Notes: generated by a model from the sequence alone, not told the origin. A stretch of 64,000 bases of DNA from Lutraria lutraria (GCA_964023205.1 OZ026837.1:9218088-9282087), one strand, 5' to 3'; counted from the first letter of the stretch, positions 1 to 13,300 are shown. A program made the numbers and translations.

Positions 1-1504
1 TTAGAACTGTCATTCTACACAATGTAAACAGTAACATGCGACTGACAAAATATGAAAAGGTGGACTTTTTCTTCTTTTCAAATTTTGAAATTATGACTCA
101 CAATTAAGTCTCTATTCATGCAGGAGTGTTGAAAGCAGTCGCAATTCTTAAATGAAAAACAGGAAATCTCGACATAATTAGAATATTTTCCTGATACAAC
201 AAATCAAATATATTTTATCACAATTAATTGTACATCATGCCCAAGATTACCGAAACTGTGTGACAGATTAGGGCCATTAGTCCTCATTATGTCATAAAAC
301 ACTTTAATTTCTCTATATGAGCAGGGAAAAGTAAAAAATCACCAAAGATCACATGAAATACATCCGATTTTCATCAATCATTTGTACATATATATCCATC
401 ACCCTGACATTTTAGAGTAACTTTCATCATTTAGCAACTTAATTTTCCACAAATACTCCAAACTTTACAATCAACCCAGAATTAACAATAATACTCCAAG
501 AGTCAACCAATTTAAAGTAAATCCAAGAAATTATCTGACATGAAAAAAAAACTTCAGGAAGTTTTTCACTGAATTTATAGAAATTTCATCACAATTCTTA
601 CTGACTGGTATAAATATATACAATCATATCACAGTCAGAATAAATAACCGAACATGGTATAAAATTGCAAAAAAAAATTCACTAATTACACAATATTTCA
701 CTGAATTTCACACACGAACACGGACAAGCACACATTTAACACTATACATCCAAATATGAACACAGATTTTCACATGCTGATTCATCAGACGCGGAGTCGA
801 ATTTTCCCTCCAAAATATCCCCCCACCATCATGTCAGCGACATATTAATGTCTAAACACATCCAGCGAAGACACTACAGCCATAAAGACTATTTGAAAAT
901 GAAATTTATGGTATTAAAATAGCTTACAAAACATTATGATTCAATGCAGTCATAACACCGTGTCTAAAATGGTAAGACTGAACGACTAACTTTTGCCTTC
1001 AGCAAAATGACAGCTGTTACGAAGTTAGTATCGCATATTTAACTATTCGACTACAATAAAATACATCAGTCCATAGTTCACAACTACCTTAAAATTGAAT
1101 TTTAATTGAATTTATATTCTTTCAACCAATGATAACAAAGAAGCGTTAAGGACAATGCTCGACTTGAATGAGAAATCTTAAATTATATGTAGATAAAATG
1201 CATGTATTTAAATTTATAAAAGTTGTCATATTATTGACATAGAATTTTAATGAGATCGTTATTATGCACATTTAAGGTTGGTATTCCTATTTTAATTTAC
1301 CTAATTTACCCTAATAAATGCTACTCATCTAATTAACACCTAAAAATCACACTCAGCCAAAATTATTTCTTAATCTGTTAAATCATATCAAATGCACTGG
1401 GTAAAAAAATCATGGAAAAAATAACTGAACAAAAATAAATCAAAATTCTATAAAATGTAAGTCTTTTAGAAGCATTTTTTAGGCAAAGTTACATATTAAG
1501 AATG
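1..1504. other. No gene seen (AT-rich non-coding)
   Basis: I find no open frame with splice sites, no RNA gene and no long repeat here. The stretch is very AT-rich with short A and T runs. It may be intron or downstream DNA of the minus-strand locus whose first exons lie further right. Confidence 0.6.
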
Positions 1505-1686
1505 ATGTGAGTTCAAATTCCAACCCGAACCAAGTTTCTAAGTGAAGTTTCAAGCTGATAAGCCAGCTACTGAAGTGGTTCTACCCAGATGTTTGCCGAG
1601 GGTCTTTCTCAGAAAAGTCGCTAAAGATGACCTTGCTATTGTGCAACGTTAAACCCACTGTGAAAGTGAAAATAAAATAAAGCAAC
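1505..1686 (+). repeat. SINE 3' portion
   Basis: The segment reads as the 3' part of a bivalve SINE: a GATAAGCCAGCTAC block, a GTGGTTCTACCCAG block, AAAGTCGCTAAAGATGACC, then GCAACGTTAAACCC and an A-rich AAAATAAAATAAA tail. A weak tRNA-like GAGTTCAAATTCC (box B position) sits at its left end. The blocks match the order I recall for widespread mollusc SINEs; the exact family needs a repeat library. Confidence 0.55.
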
Positions 1687-3740
1687 AATAAAATGATAAT
1701 GCAACGACCGCATGAAATTTACTCAATAATTTAGCAGATCACATTTTTAAACCAAATGACCAAATATGGAACAAAAGTTACGAATCAAATTTCCCATATT
1801 AATTATGACTTAAAAGATCATACAACACACATAAGTGTGGAACAAACAGACAAGTTAGCGTAAACACCCATTAACTAATAGGTCAAAACAACATCCTTGA
1901 TTTGCCAAGGACATCAGTTACATCAAAGAAAATAAACTACCATGTGTATGAAACAACATCAACAAACAACAGTAACAACACCATTTAATAATTTCCAAAC
2001 GTCAAACAATGCCAGACAGAAAGTAACATTAATGTTTTAATTTCATGGCAACAATAGAAAGCATTCATTCCGAAGAAAAATCATAGAAAATATAAAAAAT
2101 TGAGAACAGAGAACAATGAATAATCCAAGAACTTGAAATCCTAGAGCATTTAAAATCTAACACTTTTAATTACAACACCACCCTGCAAATATAAACATCA
2201 ACAAGTTATGTGTTTTATTTCAAGCACAAAAAAGCTAGAAAAGAAATTTGTAATCCACAAACATGTATCTTTCAATTGTTAGAAAACCTAGCAAAAATGT
2301 TGCATGTTTCACATTTTCTATACATTTAATCTCAACAAATTTCATTTTCCTAAAAAAAAATTATAAATGGTTTTTATTCAGGAACTGACCAACAGGGAAT
2401 TCCCAAACAAGCCAATAAAGATGACAGGAATAGTTAATTAGAATCATTTAGCACCAAACTGATCACATTTGTGATCATAATTAGGGAAATCAGACAAGGA
2501 AGAACAACTCAATTTGTACATCAACTTCACCAGTCCGAAGTAAAAATAACACAGTTGAAGTATGAGGCTACAAAAAAAAGATATTTTCCCATAAAACAGA
2601 ATTAAATTGACACACATTAGTATGGAAAAAAACAATTTGATCAGCAAACTAACATCATCAGGAAAAATACACAATCATCATCATCATCGTTAACTACATA
2701 ATCATCATCAATAACAGCATCTTCCTCCTTATCATCACCAGCATTAGCAACAACAATATCACTGATCAACTAACCACCACAAACAACAGCGACTAACAGG
2801 AACAACAACAATAACATTTAACCATTATAAAAAGAACCAATTAATTTTGCAGAGAAATAAATAAATTTGCTTAAAAGTCAGCGCCAACTAAATCCAAGTT
2901 ACAACAGATTTTGTTACATCCAAATTAATGAGTATCCAGATACTATGACACTTAGCACAATTTTAAACGAACCAGTATGCACTGGACACTAAAATAAACA
3001 TGAAAACACTTGAGTCAAACTGAAAAACCTTATTTTAATCCCAAGTTCTTAAATATGAAGCCTTTTGAGTCCCATGTGGCTACTTTAATTAAAGTTTACA
3101 CTCTTTAAAATAAACTGAAGATAAAGCTAAGCTTTACTGCATTATAGAAAATAGCCAAGTAGTTTATAGCTGTCAACCCATAGCAAAATCTCTGATTGTA
3201 ATATATGTACACCATTTCCATCCATCATAATTCTTTCCTTCTTTTCTTATAAGGTAAAATACTGGTTCAGGTTTATATCATTTACATAGTAACACCTTTC
3301 TTGACTGTTAGTTTCTAGACGATTTAAGAGCATAAATAACGTAACTGATCCATCAATGAAAACTGAGTAAGGATATTTCTGCGCCAACTCATAAATTCAT
3401 TCCCATTATGCTCTTGCACAGTCAAACATGTGCCTTAAATTCACAAAATGTCTAAACCATCACAATGATCTAGAGGTACACTTGAACGCAAAAATACAAA
3501 GTGGCCATTTAGAAAATCATGTTGAACATTTACAAGTGAATGAAATATATCTTGCCAATAAAACAGTTCTATTGTATTTTCTTCACAATCTTGCCAAATA
3601 ATTTATAACCAGTACCATCACCTATTTAATACAAAAACAATTTGTATTTATTTAAGTGGAAATGATAGAGTCACAAATCACTGCTTATATTCACCCTGTT
3701 CAACGTCCTCATATCTTTTCTAACAAGGTCACAGAAAGCA
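1687..3740. other. No gene seen; short CAT/ATC microsatellite
   Basis: Non-coding AT-rich DNA. The only structure I see is an imperfect ATC-rich run at about 2675-2790. Short open frames here lack splice sites or recognisable motifs. Confidence 0.55.
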
Positions 3741-3753
3741 ATATAGTTAGAGC

Positions 3754-4382
3754 TGTGAACAAAGGTCACAGAAAACAGTATAGTAAGCCCTGTGAACAAA
3801 GGCCACAGAAAACAGTAAAGTAAGCCCTGTGAACAAAGGCCACACAAAACAGTAAAGTAAGCCCTGTGAACAAAGGCCACAGAAAACAGTAAAGTAAGCC
3901 CTGTGAACAAAGGCCACAGAAAACAGTATAGTTAGACCTGTGAACAAAGGCCACACAAAACAGTAAAGTAAGCCCTGTGAACAAAGGCCACAGAAAACAG
4001 TAAAGTAAGCCCTGTGAACAAAGGCCACACAAAACAGTAAAGTAAGCCCTGTGAACAAAGGCCACACAAAACAGTAAAGTAAGCCCTGTGAACAAAGGTC
4101 ACAGAAAACAGTAAAGTAAGCCCTGTGAACAAAGGCCACACAAAACAGTAAAGTAAGCCCTGTGAACAAAGGCCAAACAAAACAGTAAAGTAAGCCCTGT
4201 GAACAAAGGCCACAGAAAACAGTAAAGTAAGCCCTGTGAACAAAGGCCACAGAAAACAGTATAGTTAGACCTGTGAACAAAGGCCACACAAAACAGTTAA
4301 GTAAGCCCTGTGAACAAAGGCCACAGAAAACAGTAAAGTAAGCCCTGTGAACAAAGGCCACCAATAAATGTGAAGTTACATG
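3754..4382. repeat. 37-bp tandem satellite, 17 copies
   Basis: The anchor TGTGAACAAAGG recurs every 37 bases without any insertion or deletion, at 3754, 3791, 3828 and so on to 4346. The unit continues with CCACASAAAACAGTAAAG and TAAGCCC. The last copy decays after GGCCACC. Variants repeat nine units apart: GGTCAC in copies 1 and 10, TATAGTTAGACC in copies 5 and 14, so part of the array was duplicated as a 333-bp block. Because 37 is not a multiple of 3 and the minus strand of the unit has no stop, all three minus frames are open and give the same repeated peptide; this is not evidence of a gene. The motif GTGAACAAAGGCCAC also occurs in inverted-repeat elements at 25.8-27.1 kb. Confidence 0.97.
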
Positions 4383-5274
4383 GTCTTTATGAACAGTTGG
4401 CCTGTACAAAGGGTTTATTCATTCCATCATTTCAATGTTTGATATAAAGGTGGCATGCAGTTATCTCAGGGTTGAGTGCATTTAGTTTCCCAACAATTAA
4501 GCCAAAAAGTGTATAAATAATTACACCCGTCATCTTTGTGTTTCCAACAACAATAAAATGAACAGGAAACAATTAAGCAAATATTTTTTTACCAAATAAA
4601 ACTTCAAGCTCTTAAATCACTAAGTACACAAGTGTGCAAGGTCTACAGACTGTTGAACAACTTTGTTACCCATGGTAACTTAAATCTAATTTCATCCACA
4701 AAACCTCAAAATATGACCCAAGAAGGTCTCATTGAGGCTCTTATCTAAAACTACCCAATCAACTTCAAACGTGAAAGTTAATTTAAAACATGGGCCGCAA
4801 TGACCCTGATATGTTGAGGTTAATTTGCACCTTTTAAGAAATATTCTAACGTTTATGGTAGTTGAATGCCGTATCTATTAATAGGCAAACTGTTTATAGC
4901 TAGCCAATCTCATTAACATATTCCCGCAATGTGAATTTCTTTTACAAATTACCTTCTTTATCAATGAACCATACAGAGTTACATTTTCCATGTTTGAGAG
5001 TTTAAGTTTTAAGGACTTGTTTAAATGGATCATTATTTAAAAACTTGTTAACACATTGGTGCACCATGATTGTTCTAAACTAGAAATGTGTCCAGAGGAC
5101 AGTATAATACCCCGCTGAGAGCCATGTAAAAAAGGGGCTGCAACTCCTTTAACAGAAATCGCACATGGCCTGTATGTTATTACCATACACCTTCAAGTAA
5201 AATATGAAACCAATACATAGAATATTTCTTGAGTTATTGCTCAGAAACCAAAATTTGAGCGTTCATACAGAAAA
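4383..5274. other. No gene seen; decayed dispersed repeat from about 5080
   Basis: From about 5080 the text (CTAGAAATGTGTCCAGAGGA, then CTTGAGTTATTGCTCAG) resembles dispersed mollusc repeats that run into the hairpin that follows. The part before it shows nothing I can name. Confidence 0.4.
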
Positions 5275-5352
5275 TCGAGGGTTCAACGCAACAGTGTCGT
5301 AACTCATATTGAAATAAGAACAAGTTACGACTGTGTTGCACTGAGCCCTCGA
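5275..5352. repeat. 30-bp-arm imperfect hairpin
   Basis: The left arm 5275-5304 starts TCGAGGGTTCAACGCAACA and the right arm 5323-5352 is its reverse complement at 25 of 30 positions, with an 18-base loop. It lies at the right end of a dispersed repeat and is followed by GAAGGTCGGACAGAC, a motif common at the ends of bivalve repeats. Confidence 0.7.
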
Positions 5353-8224
5353 AATGAAGGTCGGACAGACAATGCCCTTCCCCAATTTCAAAAGGCAGGG
5401 GCAAAAAAAGGGAGGAGCCATTATTTAGGGAGGCAAGTTACAAAGGGGAAGGGGGCATTTATTAAAATGAAATTCGGTACTTAGAGGCAAATATAATTAT
5501 AAGGTGAAGAGCTGTCTTCAGCTACAAACCAAAAATCCAACAATGCAAATGATACAGGTGTGAAATGATCTTAAAATTTCTTGTTGACCTGCCCTGACCC
5601 CTTTAAATGTAAACTGGATGCAGTTACAAATTCCAGAGCTTATGGTTACGAATATGAATGGAGCCCTGGTGTATGTCAACAAAAAATTCAACTGACACCA
5701 ACAAAATATGTAATTAACAGATATTTGATTCAATTTGCAACAATGGCATTTTTTATATCCTACATCGAATATTTCCTTTTTGCATTTTTTTTTATTCAAG
5801 GGCCAGAGAATTTGTTTTGCACCAATAAAATATAAAATATGTGTCAGGTCAATAAAGGGTACTAACTCAAGACATATTTTCAGGTCAAGGGGAGAGAATA
5901 AAAAAAAAAAATTTTTCTAATGATTGAACGAAAGACTTCAATCCAAAAAAAAATTCTGAAAAACAGACAAAGGGAAGTAATCCATTGAACTTTTTTTCTC
6001 TCAACCGGAAACATGTCTCAACACTATTTTAAAAACAATTGCTAAGAAAATTAATCAAAGGAGATAATTTTAAGAGTTTCTCAGACAATGGGTGATATTG
6101 ATAGAACAACCAGAAACTTTTCAGTCCAAGGCAGAGAAATTCTAAACACGAAATATTTTATACTTGGGATGCTTTAAATTGTGACCTCAAATGTCTCCAT
6201 GCATATATATTAAAGCCAATTATTTTGTGAAGAATAACATAAAATTTATACAGCAACTTCATCACTAAACAATTTGTCCTGACATCAAATACTTTGCAGC
6301 AAATTTTGTCTTAACAAGTCATCAACAGATTTGAAAAATCTTGGTTTTCCAAAAATGCAAACTTCATCACTCCTAACAACCCAAGTATTCAAACATTGCA
6401 TCTTTTTCTGAATTATTTTTTCCCATGCACTAATCATCATATTATTACCACTTGTTGACCTTAAACATACACACAAGAGAATATAATCACAAAAACTGTT
6501 GTTGTTTCTTAATTTTGAATACAAGGTGTAAACATGCATTGAACAATAATAGAATTAGTGCATTTTACTTAAAATACATGATAATAATGCAGACCCACTT
6601 AGTGTATTTGAGATTTCCCACACATCTGTTAACCGCCAATAACTTATGCTAAACTTGTATAAAAACCACATACATGGCTAACTGAATCAGTGGCTGCATG
6701 GGAATTTCATAGTTTTGCGACAACATAACAATCAAGGCTTTAAGACCCTTACAATCCTTCTAATTCAGACAATTCTCAGAAGGGGGCTCAAACATCATAC
6801 AAGGAAACAGATATACCTTATGCCTCACGCACAGACCTTAAGTTACTGAAGTAGGATCTCAAGGGACCAGTCTAAGAATGGAGCCTCACCATTGGTCAAT
6901 TTCAAAATTGTGCTCAGACACAGCCAATCAAAAGCTGGTGTAAAGAGACTGGTTCCTAACTGTCAACACAAAGGACAACATAAAACATCAGTATCAGCGT
7001 TGTAACAACCACCACACTCTCACTTAAAAGATGAGAAAAAAATCAATTAATACCACATTCATAGGACAAGATAAGTAAGAAAGGACTTAATGAAAATTTT
7101 CACACTTGTTGAAAACTTTATTCTGTCCTTGAACCTTAGACTATGTACTTGGCAGAGAGCAATCTGGTTAAGTACCCACTTATCACAAGGAAGCAATGTA
7201 GTCAAGCCATCCAACATTTTAACAAAATACTCATAGGATAGAAAGATGTGTGAATTTATGCTGATTTATATTTCCAAATAAACGCCCCAAGGGTGGCAGG
7301 AGGGGGGGGGGGGCATCAAACTGTTTACAGGATATTTTTTCAATGTCACAAGTAGTTTTTACATACATTTGGTACAATAGGTATCAGGATTATTAATGTT
7401 TTTAAATTGAGTCCAATTTTTTCTTCAAAAAGGTCGGGAGCTAATTAATTAGAGAAGGGGCCTCGGATCCTTTTGGAATATTTGGTACATGAAAGTTTGG
7501 GTATAAAAGTTAATCATCAGCCATGATATGATGAGGTCCGGGAGGGGGGGCACCTGCTTTGCCTCCTCCCTCACACTTACATATCTTAAGATTTGGTCTA
7601 CTTCCTTATTGATCAATACAAGAGGAAGAGTAATATTTAATATGGACAATAAATGACCTTTGATGTAGTATATACCTTCAGACAAAATGTCACAGAGTTA
7701 GAGAAAATATGACTGTGTCAACTTTGATGACCTAACCTTTCGATCATCAGCCCAGCACATAATAGACTGAACTCATCAGACTGTTTTCAATACCAGACAT
7801 AGGACCAAAATTGCAAATGCATTTAGTAAATATTTAAATTTATCATCACTGGTAGCTTTCATTTAAAATCCATATCAAGTGGCGAATACAATTCAAAATC
7901 CATCATTCAATTCATGTCATACACATAATTATGAAGCAATAAATGATGATAATGGTTCAGAAGAATGCATTTATGCACATTTTGCTGAATAAGCTATTTG
8001 TTTACGACATAAATATGTCTCATCTGGTGTAAATTACTGACACATTAACTTCGCAGCCAGACCGAATTCTGTAACAATAATTTATTTTATATTGTAAAAA
8101 TAGAGGGAGGAAACTCCATAGGAGACAACTTCCAATAGATTTATCGTTAATTCTTTACATCATAGGAGAAAACACTTGATTCCAACTGTACACTGTTTTA
8201 TTAAAAGAGCCAACTCTGTACATC
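5353..8224. other. No supported gene
   Basis: AT-rich DNA with a poly-G tract near 7301-7311 and several short open frames on both strands. None has a start context, splice pair or motif that supports coding. I see no RNA gene. Confidence 0.5.
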
Positions 8225-8850
8225 AATCTTAGATAAAGGGAGAGAATTCCACTTATCAATAATACAATATTTATTCATATAAAAGGAGAGAACTAAACTT
8301 ATCAATATTACAGCAGTTATTCATATCAAGGGAGAGAACTCCACTTATAATCAATATTACATTATTTATTTATATAAAAGGAGAGAACTCTACTTATCAA
8401 TCTTAAAGCATTTCTTCATATAAAGATAGAGAACTCCACTTAGCAATCTAACATTATTTCTTCATATAAAGGGAGAGAACTCCACTTATCAATATTACAT
8501 TATTTATTCATATAAAGGGAGAGAACTTCACTTATCAATAATACATAATCTATTCAGATAAAGGGAGAGCATTCCACTTATCAATATTACATTATTCATT
8601 CATATAAAGGGAGAGAACTCCACTTTCCAATCTTACAGCATTTGTTCATATAAAGGGAGAGAACTCCACTTATCAATCTTACAGCATTTGTTCATATTAA
8701 GGGAGAGAACTCCACTTATCAATCTTACAGCATTTCTTCATACAAAGGGAGAGAACTCCACTTACCAATCTTACAGCATTTATTCATATAAAGGGAGAGA
8801 ACTCCACTTATCAATATTACATTATTCATACAAAGGAAGAGCACTGTATG
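8225..8850. repeat. 46-bp tandem satellite, about 14 copies
   Basis: The anchor GGAGAGAACTCC recurs at 8239, 8285, 8331, 8380, 8426, 8472, 8518, 8564, 8610, 8656, 8702, 8748 and 8794. All steps are 46 bases except one of 49, where three bases (TAA) are inserted. The unit is roughly TTCATATAAAG, GGAGAGAACTCC, ACTTATCAATCTTACAGCAT. Copies at both edges are degenerate, and loose relatives reach left to about 8100 and right to about 8900. The AAAGGGAGA-AACTC core matches the ends of small inverted-repeat elements at 20775 and 63763. Confidence 0.95.
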
Positions 8851-9287
8851 TATGACATGATGTAGAAATGTACTCATCATACAAAGGGAGGTAACTCGAT
8901 CAACTAGACGTCTGAATTTTAACAAAAACAAGGTAGACAACTGTAGAATTACATAAGACTTAGTAAACATTAAGGAAGATAATTCAACTTGAGAAAACTA
9001 ATTAGCTGACACTAAATGGAAACCTTCAGTTTGAAGGTCATGATATGTGTTTTTGGTCTGTTGCCTTTTTGGGCCAACAAACCTAGATGTACACCATTTC
9101 TACAATGTATTTATATAAGCTCCCTGTGGCTAAAATCATGATATCATAAATTTTGTGATAAAACCTTGATCATATCCTGTTTAAATGACCACATTTGTTT
9201 TATTTCATAGATATCATCCATGAATGATCAATTCAGATTATATACAGTAGTTTAACATCACCTGTTTCGTAAATATTAGCTGTACAG

Positions 9288-9576
9288 GTCAGCCACCTAC
9301 TGTATCAAAGCTATTACCCCTGTGTATGTAATTCCCACCCCTGAGTGTGCACAAGCTCCCCCCATAAGTATATAAACCCCACCCCTGTTTATGTAAGCTC
9401 TGCCACAATGTATGTAAGCTCCATCCACTGTGTATGTAAGCTCTGCCCCAGTGTATGTGAACCCCCACCCCTGTGTATGCAAGCTCCACCTGCTGGGTAA
9501 GTTCCATCCTTTGAGTGTGTACTGAAAGCCTTGCCCCTGTATTTGTAAACACTGCCCCTGTGTTTCTTAGTACCAT
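9288..9576. repeat. 21-22-bp minisatellite
   Basis: A TGTATGTAAGCTC motif followed by a C-rich block recurs about twelve times. Successive units in the clearest part measure 21, 22, 21 and 22 bases. The minus strand is open in more than one frame and gives a W/G/T/H-rich repeated peptide, which I take as a by-product of the repeat. Copy divergence is much higher than in the two larger arrays nearby. Confidence 0.85.
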
Positions 9577-10196
9577 TGGTTTTAACCCCTCCTGTATCAG
9601 ATAGATAATTAACAGACAATAATAGCATACCCGGTATATGATTCATAGCATATCCCAGACTAAATAATTAGTCATCCCTAGCAATCCCACAGGAACAATT
9701 TGCATTAATTAAGTAATTTGATAACAGGGCACACTAACCAATTATCAACAAGGCAGCAGTTAAAACAACAAAGTTACCAGACCTGCCCACAGGAGGTCCA
9801 CTCTGGTTAAAATCAATTCCTTGCATCACTCAGACCTTCAATATAAGTCTATACAGACTAGCATCTAACCTTACCTTCATTCAATCATACAATACCACAA
9901 TAAATTAAGTAATCCATTTCCTTTACTTATTTTATTATGTAGAACTTTTACAACAAGGCCATGCATTAAAAAAGATTTTGTTTGGGGAATGTTATGTTGC
10001 TAACTATTCACCCAAAACGACCCTTTATTTTAGTCTCTTAGGTAAAATCTTTTTTCAATATATATAAGGTATTTGGGTTCAATGTAAAAAATAAAAAAAA
10101 TAATATTTCCTATCTACCTACCCACTGAAAATTCTCTGTGCAGGGTTACCACAAACAAACATTTTTTAAGCATGGCCCCATATCATAGGAACTTAC

Positions 10197-10361
10197 CTTG
10201 AGGTAACGAGAAAGTAAAATCTCCCCACAATTTTTACGTAGTTTGAGGTCCTTAAATGCTTCACCCGGGGAGGTGGGTTCTGACGAGACAGTGCTGGCTG
10301 ATGACCCCTTACTACTGACAGAGTCTGAGCGTTTCACGCCATTAAGCACAATGTCACTCAT
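10197..10361 (-). CDS. Candidate first coding exon, unidentified serine-rich protein
   Basis: This exon would encode 55 residues starting MSDIVLNGVKRSDS, then a Ser/Thr-rich stretch (SSKGSSASTVSSEPTSP) and ending ILLSRYLK. The ATG is in a strong context (CACCGCCATGA). The exon ends CTCAAG followed by a consensus GTAAGT donor, in phase 0. A CAG just 5' of CACCGCC could be an acceptor, but reading from it is only open in the ATG frame if the preceding exon leaves two bases; I prefer a first coding exon with its 5' UTR to the right. The composition suggests a disordered, phosphorylatable N-terminus. No downstream exon is recognisable to the left, so the gene would continue off the window or in exons I cannot see. 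I do not recognise the family. Compare the exon at 22239-22324, which also ends in phase 0. Confidence 0.6.
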
Positions 10362-10399
10362 GGCGGTGCTGATGATGATTTTCAATTAAATTTAATATC

Positions 10400-13300
10400 A
10401 CAAACACAAATAATAGTCCTCACACAAAACGTAGTTTATATAATCCAGTTATTTATAAAACATCTTGACAAGTCAGAAAAATCCTGGTATACTTTCACTT
10501 ATATGGATCTATTATATATCTCACACTTCAGATTAATATTTACTTCCCATGTTTAAACAATATCATGTTTGTTTATGTACCAATCATAGTAAACATATGT
10601 CCTTACATGTATTAAATCTCCTCTCTCTAGACTCAACCGATCATGAATGTTCACACCACAACTCATCGAGCATTCCTGTCAAAACCATCACTCGGCTGGT
10701 TAAATAAAAACTCAAGATAGAAGTGAACTCCCGAATTTAATGTAAACCATTTTTTTTTTTTAAATATTGAAATAATTAAATCACACAAAAAAGTCCTGGT
10801 TAAAATCTTAATTTGATGTCTCAACTACAGTGCTTAAATACTGATCATATTTCATCAAGTTAAACAATCAGATCACTTCTTAAATAATGTCCTACTTAAA
10901 TTGTCACTGACTGTGCTAAGTTAAACCAGAAATCACAATAAAGATACATGTTAAATGATTAATTAGACTGGTTTTAAAAAGACAATCACCGTCACTTTAT
11001 AAATTAAATCCATGATTTAGCTAACCAGTCTTAAGTTTTCAAAAGAACCCAAAGAATCATTTCAGCAAACAAGTCACAGCTAAAAGAAGTACCCAACTGA
11101 CATGCATACTCAAACATGTATATTCCTCTCAATTAATCAATTTTGTAAATAAAAACTAAATACAAACACCATATGTTTTATCCCCCTTTTCACCATCAAC
11201 CATCACATCTTGTAGTAAGTAAATCTAAGTCATGATTATTTTTAAGTCCGTATTTATTATTTCTACAGCAGTATTACTCACTTTCTCTCACCCACAATTT
11301 TACAACGAACCAGTAATCAGCAGAAAACATCTGATACAAATGACACGCAAGTAGTTAACGACTAAATGACTAGTCCTAGTTGTAAATGCACGTGTGCACG
11401 TGCATTAACACTCATTATTTTAACATAATTTTAGTCAGTTAATTCCACCACAACCTCCCTGATCCTATTGTTCATTCATTTTCAGCCTCATTAATAAGCT
11501 ACTTAAGTTTTTTAACCTTTTAACAATATCTGTTCGTATGTTAAATTAGGCCAACTTAAACAAATTGTTAGTTTCTTGTTCCCGGACTGAATAACAAAAA
11601 TAAGACTCAACAATTTTTCTCTTTTACATTAAGCCAAAATTAGAAAATAAATGACAAAATCACTTTCTGGACAATGATATTTTAATCCATGATATACCTT
11701 GTTATATAGTTGTGGGTGGGGTACTGAAACAAATATATTTAATAGACAGTCTAGTAGTTAAAATACCCTATCTTAATTGTTCCTTTGATATATATCTGAT
11801 AAGGACAAAAATGCAATGATGAGTATGAATTCCAACTTTAACACACAATAAAACTCAAAATCTCCAAGATTAATCATTATTTTATTTCCTCAAAATAAAC
11901 ACATCCTTCAAAATTACAGCACCCAGCGACCACTTTAATGTGAAGAAAATTAACAAAGATTTGACATAAATAATTAATCTGGACACTTCTGATTTACAAA
12001 TGTATTTAAAAAGTAACCGGCATAGAACATTTACATATTTTAAAATATTTAATGTGTTGAATTTCATTTAAACACCAAAACTCATTTATCGGTATTTTCT
12101 TTTCATAACTCAAGGTCGACAACTCAACATGAAACAGCTGTAAAAATATGCATGATAAGCCAGCTACATAATTATACATAATCATTTTTGCAAGCAGCAT
12201 CTAACATCTAAATCTCTGATGAGTCACTGATACAGTTCGTTCTTTTTCAAAAGTACCTATAACTTATCACCAGCCATTAAAACACACTATTTTCCTTGTG
12301 GTTAGAAGTTAAAATCCAATGCATCTTTAAATGAATCAAACAGCACCTGGCAAGATTAGGCAAAATTCACAGCATACATTAATTACCTAATTATCTCCTA
12401 ATTAGTAGAAATAACTAATATTCTTATAACTTGACTCCTTTTGAATTAAAGAAAAGAATCCAAACAGTCAGGTTATCATCTCCAAATCAAAGAGCTGCAA
12501 TTTTGCCACAGAGCCAAATCAAGATAAAAAAAATCAACTTCATTTTTCATCACCCCCCCCCCCCCCCCATCCTCTCCTACACACACACACACTCAACACA
12601 TCACCACGGGGATCCTACCTAAAGTATCTTTAGTTACAAACTTCTGAAAAATGATGGGTTATTTTATAATTAAACAGTATAAAGATACTGTCACAGACCT
12701 ATACCTATAGTAAAAAAAAAGCTAAGTCATCAAATTCGTATTAAACCTATAATATTTTATCAAGAGATATACGTAAAACAATTTTAAGTCCGATTGAGAA
12801 AGTGATACAGAAACTGCACCAAATTGCCAACTAGTAGGAAATCTTACTGTACAAAGACTTTCATTACATCATGTCATTTCTTTTCAAGAAAAAAATTAAA
12901 ACCACTACTTATTTAAATTTTAATGCATTTAAATTTATATGGTAATTTCAGCTAGGCTTAAAGAGCGTTAAAGTAATTTTAAAATACTCAAAATTTATCA
13001 TCACAATCTATATTGGATTAACCTCCAGAAAAGTAAATTATCCTTACTATCACCATGCATAAATTTCATATTCAATTCTCTGCATTTATATGTAAGCTTA
13101 CTACTCCCCCATTATGGAAACATAATAAAAATTGAAAATAAAAACCCATTAAAATATTATGCAATAAAATCATGCCCTGAATAGTAAACTTAACATTCAT
13201 GATGTTAAGTGCACACTTTCATAAATATTGTATAAAAATAAAAAAATATTTAATGTGCATTAATTTTTCATACAAAACATTTTTAAGAAACCCACTTAAG

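Noticed and set aside
3671..4409. Several overlapping minus-strand frames encoding a FTGLTLLF-type repeated hydrophobic peptide (up to 220 residues)
   Set aside because: They exist in all three frames because the 37-bp unit has no stop on that strand; no start context, splice site or codon bias supports translation.
8225..8850. Regular direct repeats resembling a CRISPR array
   Set aside because: The whole 46-bp unit is repeated with no unique spacers, there are no cas genes, and the DNA is eukaryotic.
9289..9646. Minus-strand W/G/T/H-rich open frames of 61-95 residues
   Set aside because: By-products of the 21-22-bp minisatellite, open in more than one frame.
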